64,000 nucleotides of DNA from Sphingobacteriales bacterium (GTDB taxonomy: Bacteria; Bacteroidota; Bacteroidia; Chitinophagales; Chitinophagaceae). The DNA lies in the NCBI GenBank assembly GCA_016192105.1, contig JACPUV010000054.1, positions 1 to 64,000 of the forward strand. Direction: 5' to 3'. A program made the position numbers and the translations under genes. The notes beneath the pieces are model-generated. The model was not told where the DNA came from and searched no databases. It saw only the letters and a list, made by a program, of their open reading frames with translations. Of the stretch, positions 35,230 through 42,710 are shown in pieces. Numbering within the stretch: the first letter of the stretch is position 1; each line of letters opens with the position of its first letter.

Positions 35230-38055
35230 TTAACGTATCATGGTGACCAGGCCCTTCCGGCTCATCAATTGGCCCTTGTAATCCACTGCTTCAGCCATCC
35301 ATATAAAGGTACCCGTTGGCTGCCGGGTTCCGTTGATCGTACCATCCCAGCCTCTTCCCGGATCCTTTGTCTGGAATACCAGTTGCCCCCAGCGGTTAAA
35401 TACCCGGAAGAAATGAAATTCTTTTATTCCCACCGGAAACGCTTTTAATTCGTCATTCAGGCCGTTGCCATCGGGTGTAAAGCCGGAAGGCACATAGATC
35501 TCGGGCCCCTTATAAACTTTGATAAACACAGTCGCTATTCCTTCGCAGCCATCCGCAGTGGTGCCGGTAACCGTATAGGTGAAATCATAGGGCAATACCG
35601 CCACCGGGCCGGCTATATCAGTCTTATCAAGAAAAGAGGATGGCGACCAGTGATAACGGATCACCCCGGCATTGCTGAGTTCCCTGGCATTTAATTGTAC
35701 CGGCTGGTTCATAGCAGCCACCGTATCCCGGCCGGCAGAAATACGGACAGCGGGGATTACGGTTACCCTGATATCATCTTCCCGGAGGGACTGGCAGCCC
35801 CGGGCATCTTTCACCGATAAATAGTAGGTAGTACTGGCTGTCGCTTTCAGTGAAGGCGCTGGAATATCTGCCGATGTCGTGAAATAAACAGCCGGTCTCC
35901 AACTGAAACGGACACCGCCCGAACCATTCAATTGTATGACCTTTCCAAAGCAATCTGACAAATCGGATCCTGCATTGGCTACCGGTGCAGGCCATACGTT
36001 AATGGTGACGGAATCGCTGCGGGAGCAAATGCCCGTGCTGGCCGTTACAAAATAGGTAGTGGAAGCAGCGGGGGAGGCCATGGGGTTTAAACTGGCCGCG
36101 TTTTGCAAACTGGCCGCAGGGGTCCAGACAAACCGGCTGCCATTGGAACTGGCATTCAACTGGTAGCTGCTGCCTTCGCACAGGGAGGTATCGGTACCCG
36201 CGTCAATGACTACTGTATTGTTAAGGGGTATAATTCCGGGTTGGGTGACCTGGCAGCCATTTTCATCTTTCACCGTGATAATAAAATCGCCGTTACCCAG
36301 GTTGAAGAGGCCGGAAGACTGGAAATTGATTCCGTCTTTTGAATACAGGTAGGGGGCTTTTCCGCCGGATACCGTGAGGCTGGCCTGCCCATCCGGATTA
36401 CCCGAACAACTGGCCGCGCTGATGGTTGTATTATTCACCAGCAGGTCCGGGAAGGCCTGGCTGATCGTGACCTGCACACTGTCCGTGCAGGCAGCATCTT
36501 TGACTTTTACACTGTAATTACCTACAGGGAGGTTATTGAAACTATTGGTGCTTTGCCAGTTGATTCCATCGAGTGAATAGGACAATGGCGCCACCCAGCC
36601 GGCACCGGTCCCAACCTGGATGGTACCGGTGGAACCGCCGCGGCAGTTTACATCGGTACTGGACAACAGCTCCAGGGTTTTCATTTGTACAAAAACAGAA
36701 TCCCTGGCATGACAGGTACCTTCTGTGGCGGTGCAGGTATAAGTAGTGGTATTGAAAACTGGTGTGGCAACGGGGTTTGGGATCCCTGTATTGCTTAAGG
36801 TGGGATCCGGCAGCCATTGGTATATACTGTAACCTGCGGATGCAGTCAATTGTACAGACCCATTCCGGCAGATGGAGGCGGTATCCGGTGCGAGGGCCAG
36901 AATATCATAGTCCCTTATCTGGATCAGGGTACTGTCGGTGGGGGTACCCGCTGCACAGCCGGCCAGGGCAAATACTTTGATGAATTCGATTCCTTCGGGG
37001 ATGCCGTCAATCAGGGGAACCACATCCACTGTAACAAAACTGTCGTTCGCCGGTATCATCACATTGAGCGGTAGTGGCTGTACATCTGTTCCGTTGCTGG
37101 CTGTACCACCATAGGATAACAGGATGTTCAGCGGGAAAGGATCCTTGCGGGGGCGGGTGATATTAAAGGCGCCGGTAGCGCATCCTTCTGCCAGGTAACT
37201 GTTCCCGGTGGGATCGGTTTGGGCCAGGTTGGAAATGCCAAATGCATTTGAGCTGAGACTCCTGGCCTGCAGGAAAACACCACTGTCCACCACCGCGTCC
37301 GAGGCATCGGCCAGCACCAGTTTCAGGTGGTAGGTCTGGCAGGGCTGTACTTTTTCACGGGCTGTAAAAACAACCGTGTGCCCGTCATGCGTGAAAAAAA
37401 CATTGCTGCTGTTGTCTGTATAATACGGGGCGTTATTCGGGCAGCCTCCGCCGGGGACATTGTTCACATTAAAAATCGAAACAGGGATATTCGTACCCGG
37501 AATCAGGGCAATATTCTTCAGCCCGGTGATACCGGGCCCGGAGATAAAGAAGGCAAACGCATCGTTAAAGGAGCATACATAATCGGCTACATATTCCTCG
37601 GAACTGAAAACATAATTAAACTTGATGCTGTCTCCAAGGGGAACAAAATCGAATTCCAGGACACAGGCATCCCGCAGGTTCGAGTTTCCTATAGCAATGG
37701 CCAGATCCGGGTCACCGGCTAAGGACCACCCGGTGCTGGCTTCAACAGAAGAAGCCGGCCCTGTTCCGTTGCCATCCACACCCCAGCTGCCTCCCGCTGA
37801 CTGGGCTCTCCCGGTTGTCAGCACAATACCACTGTCAATCCCGATCTGGGTACGATTGGCGCGGTTCTGAAAAAAGGAAGCCATTAAGGGGTTCCCGGTA
37901 AAACTGACATTGCTGATACTGACGCCGTCACCCACCAGTCGTTGCGCCAGGGCCTGGGCATCGGGATGTGCGGTTATAATAAGTTGCCCCGGACTGTTTA
38001 CCGGGAAAAGAGTGAGCAGGAGGGATAATATGAAAAGGGGTAACCCGTATTTCAT
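35230..38055 (-). CDS. Large T9SS type B surface protein: choice-of-anchor L, SprB-like repeats, gliding-type C-terminus
   Basis: 941 residues. A signal peptide (about 1-23) is followed by a choice-of-anchor-L domain (about 30-270: ISNVSFTGN, GIVLTTGRAQ, LEFDFVPLGDSIKFNYVFSSEEY). Ig/Calx-beta-like regions come next. SprB-like repeats (about 460-620: GGSTGTIQVG, PLSYSLDGINWQS, LPVGNYSVKVKDA; GNPDGQASLTVSGGKAPY) and PKD-like units (ASSTYYLSVKDARGCQS type) follow. The C-terminus is CHU_C/gliding-associated (VPSGFTPDGNGLNDELKAF, FNRWGQLVFQT, GWDGTINGTRQPTGTFIW). It should be exported by type IX secretion and stay at the surface as an adhesin or gliding component. Whether the organism glides is not shown. 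Confidence 0.9.
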   Translation of the reverse strand: MKYGLPLFILSLLLTLFPVNSPGQLIITAHPDAQALAQRLVGDGVSISNVSFTGNPLMASFFQNRANRTQIGIDSGIVLTTGRAQSAGGSWGVDGNGTGPASSVEASTGWSLAGDPDLAIAIGNSNLRDACVLEFDFVPLGDSIKFNYVFSSEEYVADYVCSFNDAFAFFISGPGITGLKNIALIPGTNIPVSIFNVNNVPGGGCPNNAPYYTDNSSNVFFTHDGHTVVFTAREKVQPCQTYHLKLVLADASDAVVDSGVFLQARSLSSNAFGISNLAQTDPTGNSYLAEGCATGAFNITRPRKDPFPLNILLSYGGTASNGTDVQPLPLNVMIPANDSFVTVDVVPLIDGIPEGIEFIKVFALAGCAAGTPTDSTLIQIRDYDILALAPDTASICRNGSVQLTASAGYSIYQWLPDPTLSNTGIPNPVATPVFNTTTYTCTATEGTCHARDSVFVQMKTLELLSSTDVNCRGGSTGTIQVGTGAGWVAPLSYSLDGINWQSTNSFNNLPVGNYSVKVKDAACTDSVQVTISQAFPDLLVNNTTISAASCSGNPDGQASLTVSGGKAPYLYSKDGINFQSSGLFNLGNGDFIITVKDENGCQVTQPGIIPLNNTVVIDAGTDTSLCEGSSYQLNASSNGSRFVWTPAASLQNAASLNPMASPAASTTYFVTASTGICSRSDSVTINVWPAPVANAGSDLSDCFGKVIQLNGSGGVRFSWRPAVYFTTSADIPAPSLKATASTTYYLSVKDARGCQSLREDDIRVTVIPAVRISAGRDTVAAMNQPVQLNARELSNAGVIRYHWSPSSFLDKTDIAGPVAVLPYDFTYTVTGTTADGCEGIATVFIKVYKGPEIYVPSGFTPDGNGLNDELKAFPVGIKEFHFFRVFNRWGQLVFQTKDPGRGWDGTINGTRQPTGTFIWMAEAVDYKGQLMSRKGLVTMIR

Positions 38056-38122
38056 AAGCAGCAGTTCAGCGAATATACTTTAATACCGGCGGAAAACTGT
38101 CCCCGGGGTATGCAAGCTTCCT

Positions 38123-38153
38123 TTTGCCGTCAGGCCATCCTCCCTTATCTTTG
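38123..38153 (+). promoter_or_regulatory. Bacteroidota promoter of efp
   Basis: TTTG (38123-38126) and TATCTTTG (38146-38153) match the -33 TTTG and -7 TAnnTTTG boxes of Bacteroidota with the ideal 19-base spacing. They lie 22 bases before the efp ATG at 38175. This is the best promoter match in the window. Confidence 0.8.
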
Positions 38154-38174
38154 CGACCTCAAAAAAAGATAACA

Positions 38175-38741
38175 ATGGCATCAACAGCAGACATCAGCAG
38201 GGGGTTAATTATCAAACTGGATGGCAGTTTATATACCGTAGTAGAATTCGGGGAAAATAAAACTGCCCGTGCAGCCGCCAAAGTTTGGGCTAAACTGAAG
38301 GGGGTGGATAATAACCGTACGATCGAAAAGACCTGGAACTCAGGCGATTCAATCTTTCCGGTACGGGTGGAGCGCAAGAGTTACCAGTATCTCTATAAAG
38401 ATGATACCGGCTATAATTTCATGGATACAGAGACCTTTGAACAGGTGGCCCTCCAGGAAAATATGGTGGATGCACCCCAGTTCCTCAAAGATGGCCAGGA
38501 AGTAAGTGTATTGTTCAATACCGAACTGGAGCAGCCCATGAGTGTGGAATTACCTGATAAGATCGTGCTGCTGGTAACCTATACCGAGCCCGGGCTGAAA
38601 GGGGATACAGCAACCCGGACATTAAAACCGGCCACGGTAGAAACCGGTGCCACAGTGAATGTACCTCTTTTTGTAAATGAAGGTGAGCTGATCCGTGTGA
38701 ATACCAAGTCTGGCGAATATGTGGAAAGGGTAAAAGAATAG
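38175..38741 (+). CDS. efp: Elongation factor P with atypical modification loop
   Basis: 188 residues from ATG 38175; upstream in-frame codons overlap the promoter and are rejected. EF-P binds between the P and E sites and helps ribosomes through polyproline stretches. Family landmarks are YLYKDDTGYNFMD, ETFEQV, VTYTEPGLKGDTATRTLKPA and GEYVERVK. The loop tip that usually reads PGKGxA, with the Lys that carries beta-lysine or another adduct, here reads KTARAAAKVWAK, so Arg32 takes the tip position. The domain otherwise aligns end to end. A strong terminator follows, so the gene is monocistronic. YeiP-type paralogues are possible but the C-terminal domains fit EF-P. Confidence 0.93.
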   Translation: MASTADISRGLIIKLDGSLYTVVEFGENKTARAAAKVWAKLKGVDNNRTIEKTWNSGDSIFPVRVERKSYQYLYKDDTGYNFMDTETFEQVALQENMVDAPQFLKDGQEVSVLFNTELEQPMSVELPDKIVLLVTYTEPGLKGDTATRTLKPATVETGATVNVPLFVNEGELIRVNTKSGEYVERVKE

Positions 38742-38758
38742 GCTATAAATTTTATATG

Positions 38759-38796
38759 AAAAAGGCCCAAAATCGCCCGATTTTGGGCCTTTTTTG
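38759..38796 (+). terminator. Intrinsic terminator of efp
   Basis: AAAAAGGCCCAAAATCG pairs with CGATTTTGGGCC and a run of T (loop about 4 bases). It is a long, nearly perfect stem ending in TTTTTT, 17 bases after the stop. Confidence 0.92.
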
Positions 38797-38910
38797 TGTG
38801 ATTTTGCCCCATTTTTGACTAAAAACATTAAAAAATCCTACAATTTCTCCTTTCGATTTCCTTACCTTAGCCTCCCTTATTAAGGGGGAATATTTCGGGA
38901 AGGGACCTTC

Positions 38911-38990
38911 GGTTGAACATTGGGAGTTGCTTCTTTTTCAGGGAGTTTTCCTGTTTAAAATAATCCTCAATTTTCAATGCTCAATGTTCA
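38911..38990. repeat. Inverted pair of CAATGTT-type heptads upstream of accB
   Basis: The left arm (GGTTGAACATTGGGAG, 38911-38926) and the right arm of heptads (CAATTTT, CAATGCT, CAATGTT, 38969-38989) are inverse of each other (GAACATTG against CAATGTTC). They sit in the 332-base efp-accB gap. The other half of the gap holds the efp terminator and a T-rich stretch with a weak TACCTTAG box near 38865. Confidence 0.7.
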
Positions 38991-39073
38991 TTTAGGGGTA
39001 TCCCTAACTTATTGATATTCTTTCCGGGAAGGGAAGGCTTTGTAAAACCAAAACATCTATTAAATTGAAAAAC

Positions 39074-39556
39074 ATGGACTTTAAGCAAATTCAGGAGTTG
39101 ATCAAAATGGTCAACAAATCGAATATTGGCGAGCTCACAATTGAACAAAAGGATTTCCGTGTAACCATCAAACAAAAAGAAGAACATGTGACCCAGATGG
39201 TTTCTGCCGCAACCGTACAGGCGGCCCCGGTAGCGATTGCCGCCCCGCAGGCAGCGGCCAGCCAGCCCGCATCGGCTGTGGAAAAACCCAGGGCAGCGGA
39301 AGCACCGGCTGCAAACCTGGTAACAATTAAAAGCCCGATGATCGGAACATTCTACCGTAAAGCATCCCCCGATAAACCCAATTTTGTGGACGTAGGAGCT
39401 GATGTGGTCCCGGGAACCGTGGTTTGTATCATCGAGGCCATGAAGCTGTTCAATGAGATCGAAAGCGAAGTGAGCGGCAAGATCGTGAAAGTGCTGGTGG
39501 ATGATGCATCACCGGTGGAATATGATCAACCGTTGTTCCTGGTGGAACCGGCATAG
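39074..39556 (+). CDS. accB: Acetyl-CoA carboxylase biotin carboxyl carrier protein
   Basis: 160 residues from ATG 39074; a TTG three codons earlier is less likely. It carries CO2 on biotin between AccC and the AccA/AccD transferase. An N-terminal helix region (MDFKQIQELIKMVNKS), an Ala/Pro-rich linker (about 45-80) and a biotinyl domain (about 83-160) are clear. The biotinylated lysine is Lys124 in IEAMKLFNEI. accC follows 108 bases later with a repeat element between them, so they are probably one transcript. Confidence 0.96.
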   Translation: MDFKQIQELIKMVNKSNIGELTIEQKDFRVTIKQKEEHVTQMVSAATVQAAPVAIAAPQAAASQPASAVEKPRAAEAPAANLVTIKSPMIGTFYRKASPDKPNFVDVGADVVPGTVVCIIEAMKLFNEIESEVSGKIVKVLVDDASPVEYDQPLFLVEPA

Positions 39557-39561
39557 AAATC

Positions 39562-39655
39562 AAAAGTCAAAATTTAAAAGTCAAAAGCTTACAGTTCGGG
39601 ATCATAAACCGACGGGGCTGGCTTACTTTTTTACTTTTTACTTTTTACTTTTTAA
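39562..39655. repeat. Inverted heptad arrays (AAAAGTC ... ACTTTTT) between accB and accC
   Basis: The left array is four exact-length heptads: AAAAGTC, AAAATTT, AAAAGTC, AAAAGCT (39562-39589). After about 35 bases the right array is ACTTTTTT, ACTTTTT, ACTTTTT, ACTTTTT (39625-39653), the inverse of the left theme. The two arms could fold into a long hairpin in the accB-accC message. Confidence 0.85.
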
Positions 39656-39664
39656 TTCTACATC

Positions 39665-41002
39665 GTGTTTAAAAAAATACTGATAGCGAACCGCGGGGAG
39701 ATCGCGTTGCGTGTGATACGTACCGCCCGGGAGATGGGGATAAAAACCGTGGCGGTTTATTCCACGGCCGACCGTGACAGCCTGCATGTGAAATTTGCCG
39801 ATGAGGCTGTGTGTATCGGCCGCCCGCAAAGTGGCGATTCCTACCTCAATATTCCCCACCTGATGGCGGCAGCGGAGATCACCAATGCCGATGCCATTCA
39901 CCCGGGGTATGGATTCCTGGCCGAGAATGCCAAATTTGCGCAGATATGCAATGACCATGGCATTAAGTTCATCGGCCCTACGCCGGATATGATCAATGCG
40001 ATGGGGGATAAGATCACGGCTAAAGAAACCATGATCAAGGCCGGGGTACCGGTAGTGCCCGGCGGAGATGGTTTATTACAAAGTGTGGATGAAGCCAGGG
40101 GGATTGCAAAAAACATGGGATACCCCGTGATCCTGAAAGCAACCGCCGGCGGTGGAGGTAAAGGAATGCGGATCGTATGGGAAGAATCAGAATTAGAAAA
40201 GGCCTACGATACCGCCAAGGCTGAAGCAGCCGCGGCATTCAAGAATGACGGAATCTACATGGAAAAATTTGTGGAAGAACCCCGTCATATCGAGATCCAG
40301 GTGGCCGGTGACCAGTATGGAACGGTTTGTCACCTGAGTGAGCGTGACTGCTCCATCCAGCGCCGTCACCAGAAACTGGTGGAAGAATCACCTTCCCCGT
40401 TTATGACCGATGAACTCCGCTATAAAATGGGTGAAGCCGCCAAAAAAGCAGCCGGGGCCATTAATTATGAAAGCGTGGGTACGATCGAGTTCCTGGTTGA
40501 CAAACACCGCAATTTCTATTTCATGGAAATGAATACACGGATCCAGGTGGAGCATTGCGTGACCGAGGAAGTGATCAACTTTGACCTGATCAAAGAACAA
40601 ATCCTGATCGCGGCCGGTCATCGTATTTCCGGAAAGGATTATATCCCGCAGATGCATTCCATCGAATGTCGGATCAATGCCGAGGATCCCTATAATGATT
40701 TCCGTCCTTCACCGGGTAAGATCACGGTACTGCACCAGCCGGGTGGTCACGGGGTGCGGGTTGACAGCCACGTCTATGCCGGTTATGTGATCCCGCCGTA
40801 TTATGATTCCATGATCGGGAAACTGATCACGGTAGCGCAAACCAGGCAGGAAGCTATCCAGACCATGTACCGGGCGCTGAGTGAGTATGTGATCGAGGGA
40901 GTAAAGACCACCATTCCCTTCCACCTGCAGCTGATGCAGGATGAACGTTTCCGCAGCGGGGATTTCAATACGAAGTTTCTGGAAAGTTTTACGCTGAGAT
41001 GA
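39665..41002 (+). CDS. accC: Acetyl-CoA carboxylase biotin carboxylase subunit
   Basis: 445 residues, the usual length. It carboxylates BCCP-biotin using ATP and bicarbonate. The start codon is GTG (MFKKILIANRGEIALRV); no ATG stands before the conserved N-terminus. ATP-grasp landmarks are present: HPGYGFLAENAKFA, the glycine-rich loop ATAGGGGKGMRIV, ERDCSIQRRHQKLVEESPS, EMNTRIQVEH and the biotin carboxylase C-terminal region ECRINAEDPYNDFRPSPG. It follows accB and ends before a hairpin terminator. Confidence 0.97.
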   Translation: MFKKILIANRGEIALRVIRTAREMGIKTVAVYSTADRDSLHVKFADEAVCIGRPQSGDSYLNIPHLMAAAEITNADAIHPGYGFLAENAKFAQICNDHGIKFIGPTPDMINAMGDKITAKETMIKAGVPVVPGGDGLLQSVDEARGIAKNMGYPVILKATAGGGGKGMRIVWEESELEKAYDTAKAEAAAAFKNDGIYMEKFVEEPRHIEIQVAGDQYGTVCHLSERDCSIQRRHQKLVEESPSPFMTDELRYKMGEAAKKAAGAINYESVGTIEFLVDKHRNFYFMEMNTRIQVEHCVTEEVINFDLIKEQILIAAGHRISGKDYIPQMHSIECRINAEDPYNDFRPSPGKITVLHQPGGHGVRVDSHVYAGYVIPPYYDSMIGKLITVAQTRQEAIQTMYRALSEYVIEGVKTTIPFHLQLMQDERFRSGDFNTKFLESFTLR

Positions 41003-41067
41003 ATGGGGCGTTGATGAGATCATAAACAGCGGATATATTCTCCTGCCGTGAACAGGCATACAATAAT

Positions 41068-41104
41068 GAAAGCAACCCGGGAAACGCGGGTTGCTTTCAA
41101 TTAT
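41068..41104 (+). terminator. Hairpin terminator after accC
   Basis: GAAAGCAACCCG (41068-41079) and CGGGTTGCTTTC (41087-41098) make a 12-bp stem with a 7-base loop. The T-tract is weak, so it could also serve the convergent barrel gene. Confidence 0.7.
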
Positions 41105-41153
41105 AAGATATCCTGCTAAACATTGTTGTTGAAGTGCTGAGCAGCGCCAATGA

Positions 41154-41825
41154 TCACTCTCTCACCCTTGTATCGATCACAATTTTTTTCCGGTTCAGGT
41201 ATTTCCCAAAAGTCAGTCCGAATACCTTGTGTTTGATAGAAGGGCCGCCGTCACGGTTACTGAGGTTGGCGGGGCTATGGGTGTACTGGAAGTAAACAAT
41301 AAATCCACCATCCTTTTCATAACCCAGCTGTGCAAGCAGGTTGGCGGAGTATCGGCCATATTCGCCGGGACCGAACTTCATGTTGCGGCTGACACTGCCG
41401 CCCCCAACAAGATTGAACTTTTCCCGGGCAAATAACATGAAATCGAGTGAAGGGCCCGCCTTGATGAACAGATGAGATGGGTTGCGGCCCAGGTCAAACT
41501 GTAATAAGGCGGCCAGTTCAAATGTATGGAAGCGGGTGCTGTTGTCTTTTGCATTGATATCCGGCAGGGAATTGTACAGGTTGTAGGTTACATCATAGCC
41601 CTTAAAACTGTAAAAAGCGGCCGGTGCAAAATAGAGGAAACCATCAAAAGGGACTTTCATGCTGATCCCGGCCTGAAAACCGGTTTTGTACTTCGTGTCC
41701 TGTTTCTGGTGCTGGATCGAATAATTTGCCGTGGATACCTGCGGGCCGGCAAAAAGGGCTACCTGGTTCTGGGCAGAAAGGCTCAGTTCTGAAAATAAAA
41801 ACAGCACAATAAAAAGACGGCTCAT
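41154..41825 (-). CDS. Outer-membrane beta-barrel protein (PorT-like)
   Basis: 223 residues. A signal peptide (about 1-18, ending LSAQ) precedes alternating amphipathic strands that fit a small eight-stranded barrel of the outer-membrane beta-barrel family (GFQAGISMKVPF, FLYFAPAAFYSFKGYD, FELAALLQFDLG, FIKAGPSLDFML, GFIVYFQYTHS, KVFGLTFGKYLN). It has no enzymatic motif. It may be a structural protein or a channel. It is flanked by a 230-base gap on its upstream side. Confidence 0.8.
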   Translation of the reverse strand: MSRLFIVLFLFSELSLSAQNQVALFAGPQVSTANYSIQHQKQDTKYKTGFQAGISMKVPFDGFLYFAPAAFYSFKGYDVTYNLYNSLPDINAKDNSTRFHTFELAALLQFDLGRNPSHLFIKAGPSLDFMLFAREKFNLVGGGSVSRNMKFGPGEYGRYSANLLAQLGYEKDGGFIVYFQYTHSPANLSNRDGGPSIKHKVFGLTFGKYLNRKKIVIDTRVRE

Positions 41826-42055
41826 ACGGGTGGAGGTTGATCGGTTTCAATTATTTTTTCAGCTTTTCAGTATGGATGAACCGCTGACCGTAACGGGGCG
41901 GCTGGACGGGCGGGCTAAAATAGTTAAATAATCCGGGTAATGCAAGTTTCGGATTATTGCAGGCGGAATAACAGGTTTACCCGGTAGAGGGAAATGATCC
42001 CGCACTTTTGTTGTTCAACCTATGCGATGCGGTAAAAACTACTTGCGAATCACCC

Positions 42056-42607
42056 TTAATACTTCTTTGCCGGGTCCTTGAGTTCCGCAGTAGTATTATA
42101 CAACTGTGAATCTCCTTTCGGGATAGACAGGTTCTGCCAGCTTTTATTCTTAATGATTTTGGCCAGGAAAACAAGTTGCCCGATATGGTAAGGATAATGA
42201 GCCAGCTGACGGTTGATGGCATCGATGACGGTCAGCGGCTCCTGCCGGATATAAACGGTTTTCTTCAGGTCTTTTTTCTTCAGGGAGGCAAGCGTATCCA
42301 GGAAACAACTCCATCCTTTTTCCCAGCGTTCAAGAAGCTGTTGTTTGTTGAGCTGATGAATTTCAAACTCTTCATCCCGATTGCGCCATTCTTTTTCGCC
42401 ATCTTCACTCAGAAAATTTGTCCAGCGGCTCAGCATATTACCTGCCATATGCTGTATGATCACGGCAATACTGTTTGACTCCTCATTGGGCTGGTAATGA
42501 AAATCCCAATCGTTCAGTTGCACGAAGGTTTTATCGCCAAGGTCTTTGTAGTATTTAAAGCGGCGGATAGCGGTTTGCAGAAATTCGTTACCTGTACGCA
42601 TAAGCAT
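42056..42607 (-). CDS. DinB-superfamily protein (DUF1572-like)
   Basis: About 184 residues from ATG 42607 (MLMRTGNEFLQTAIRRFKYYKDLG); the next ATG at 42601 is also possible. The longer frame upstream, with PSTLN-type repeats, is a by-product of the repeat array and was rejected. The four-helix DinB fold is suggested by a His in AVIIQHMAGNML and two more in QLAHYPYHIGQLVFLAK, the usual three-His metal site. Members are metal-dependent transferases or of unknown role. The substrate is not known. It lies downstream of ggt across a repeat array. Confidence 0.78.
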   Translation of the reverse strand: MLMRTGNEFLQTAIRRFKYYKDLGDKTFVQLNDWDFHYQPNEESNSIAVIIQHMAGNMLSRWTNFLSEDGEKEWRNRDEEFEIHQLNKQQLLERWEKGWSCFLDTLASLKKKDLKKTVYIRQEPLTVIDAINRQLAHYPYHIGQLVFLAKIIKNKSWQNLSIPKGDSQLYNTTAELKDPAKKY

Positions 42608-42710
42608 GTTGAGGGTTGAAGGTTGAGGGGTTGGGGGTTGAAGGTTGAGGGTTGAGGGGTTGGGGGTTGAGGGGATGAGGGTTGAGGAGTTGAGGGTTGA
42701 AGGTTGAGGG
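42608..42710. repeat. Heptad tandem repeat, consensus GGTTGAG
   Basis: About 14 units of 7-8 bases fill the gap between ggt and the DinB-like gene: GGTTGAG, GGTTGAA, GGGTTGG, GGGTTGAA and variants such as GGGATGAG. The unit is one base from the GGTTTAG unit at 10.5 kb. The array reaches both gene ends: the ggt stop codon follows directly and the DinB-like start precedes directly. Confidence 0.9.

Noticed and set aside
38124..38174. Longer N-terminus of EF-P starting at 38124
   Set aside because: Those codons overlap the TTTG/TAnnTTTG promoter, and the family start MASTADIS is at 38175.
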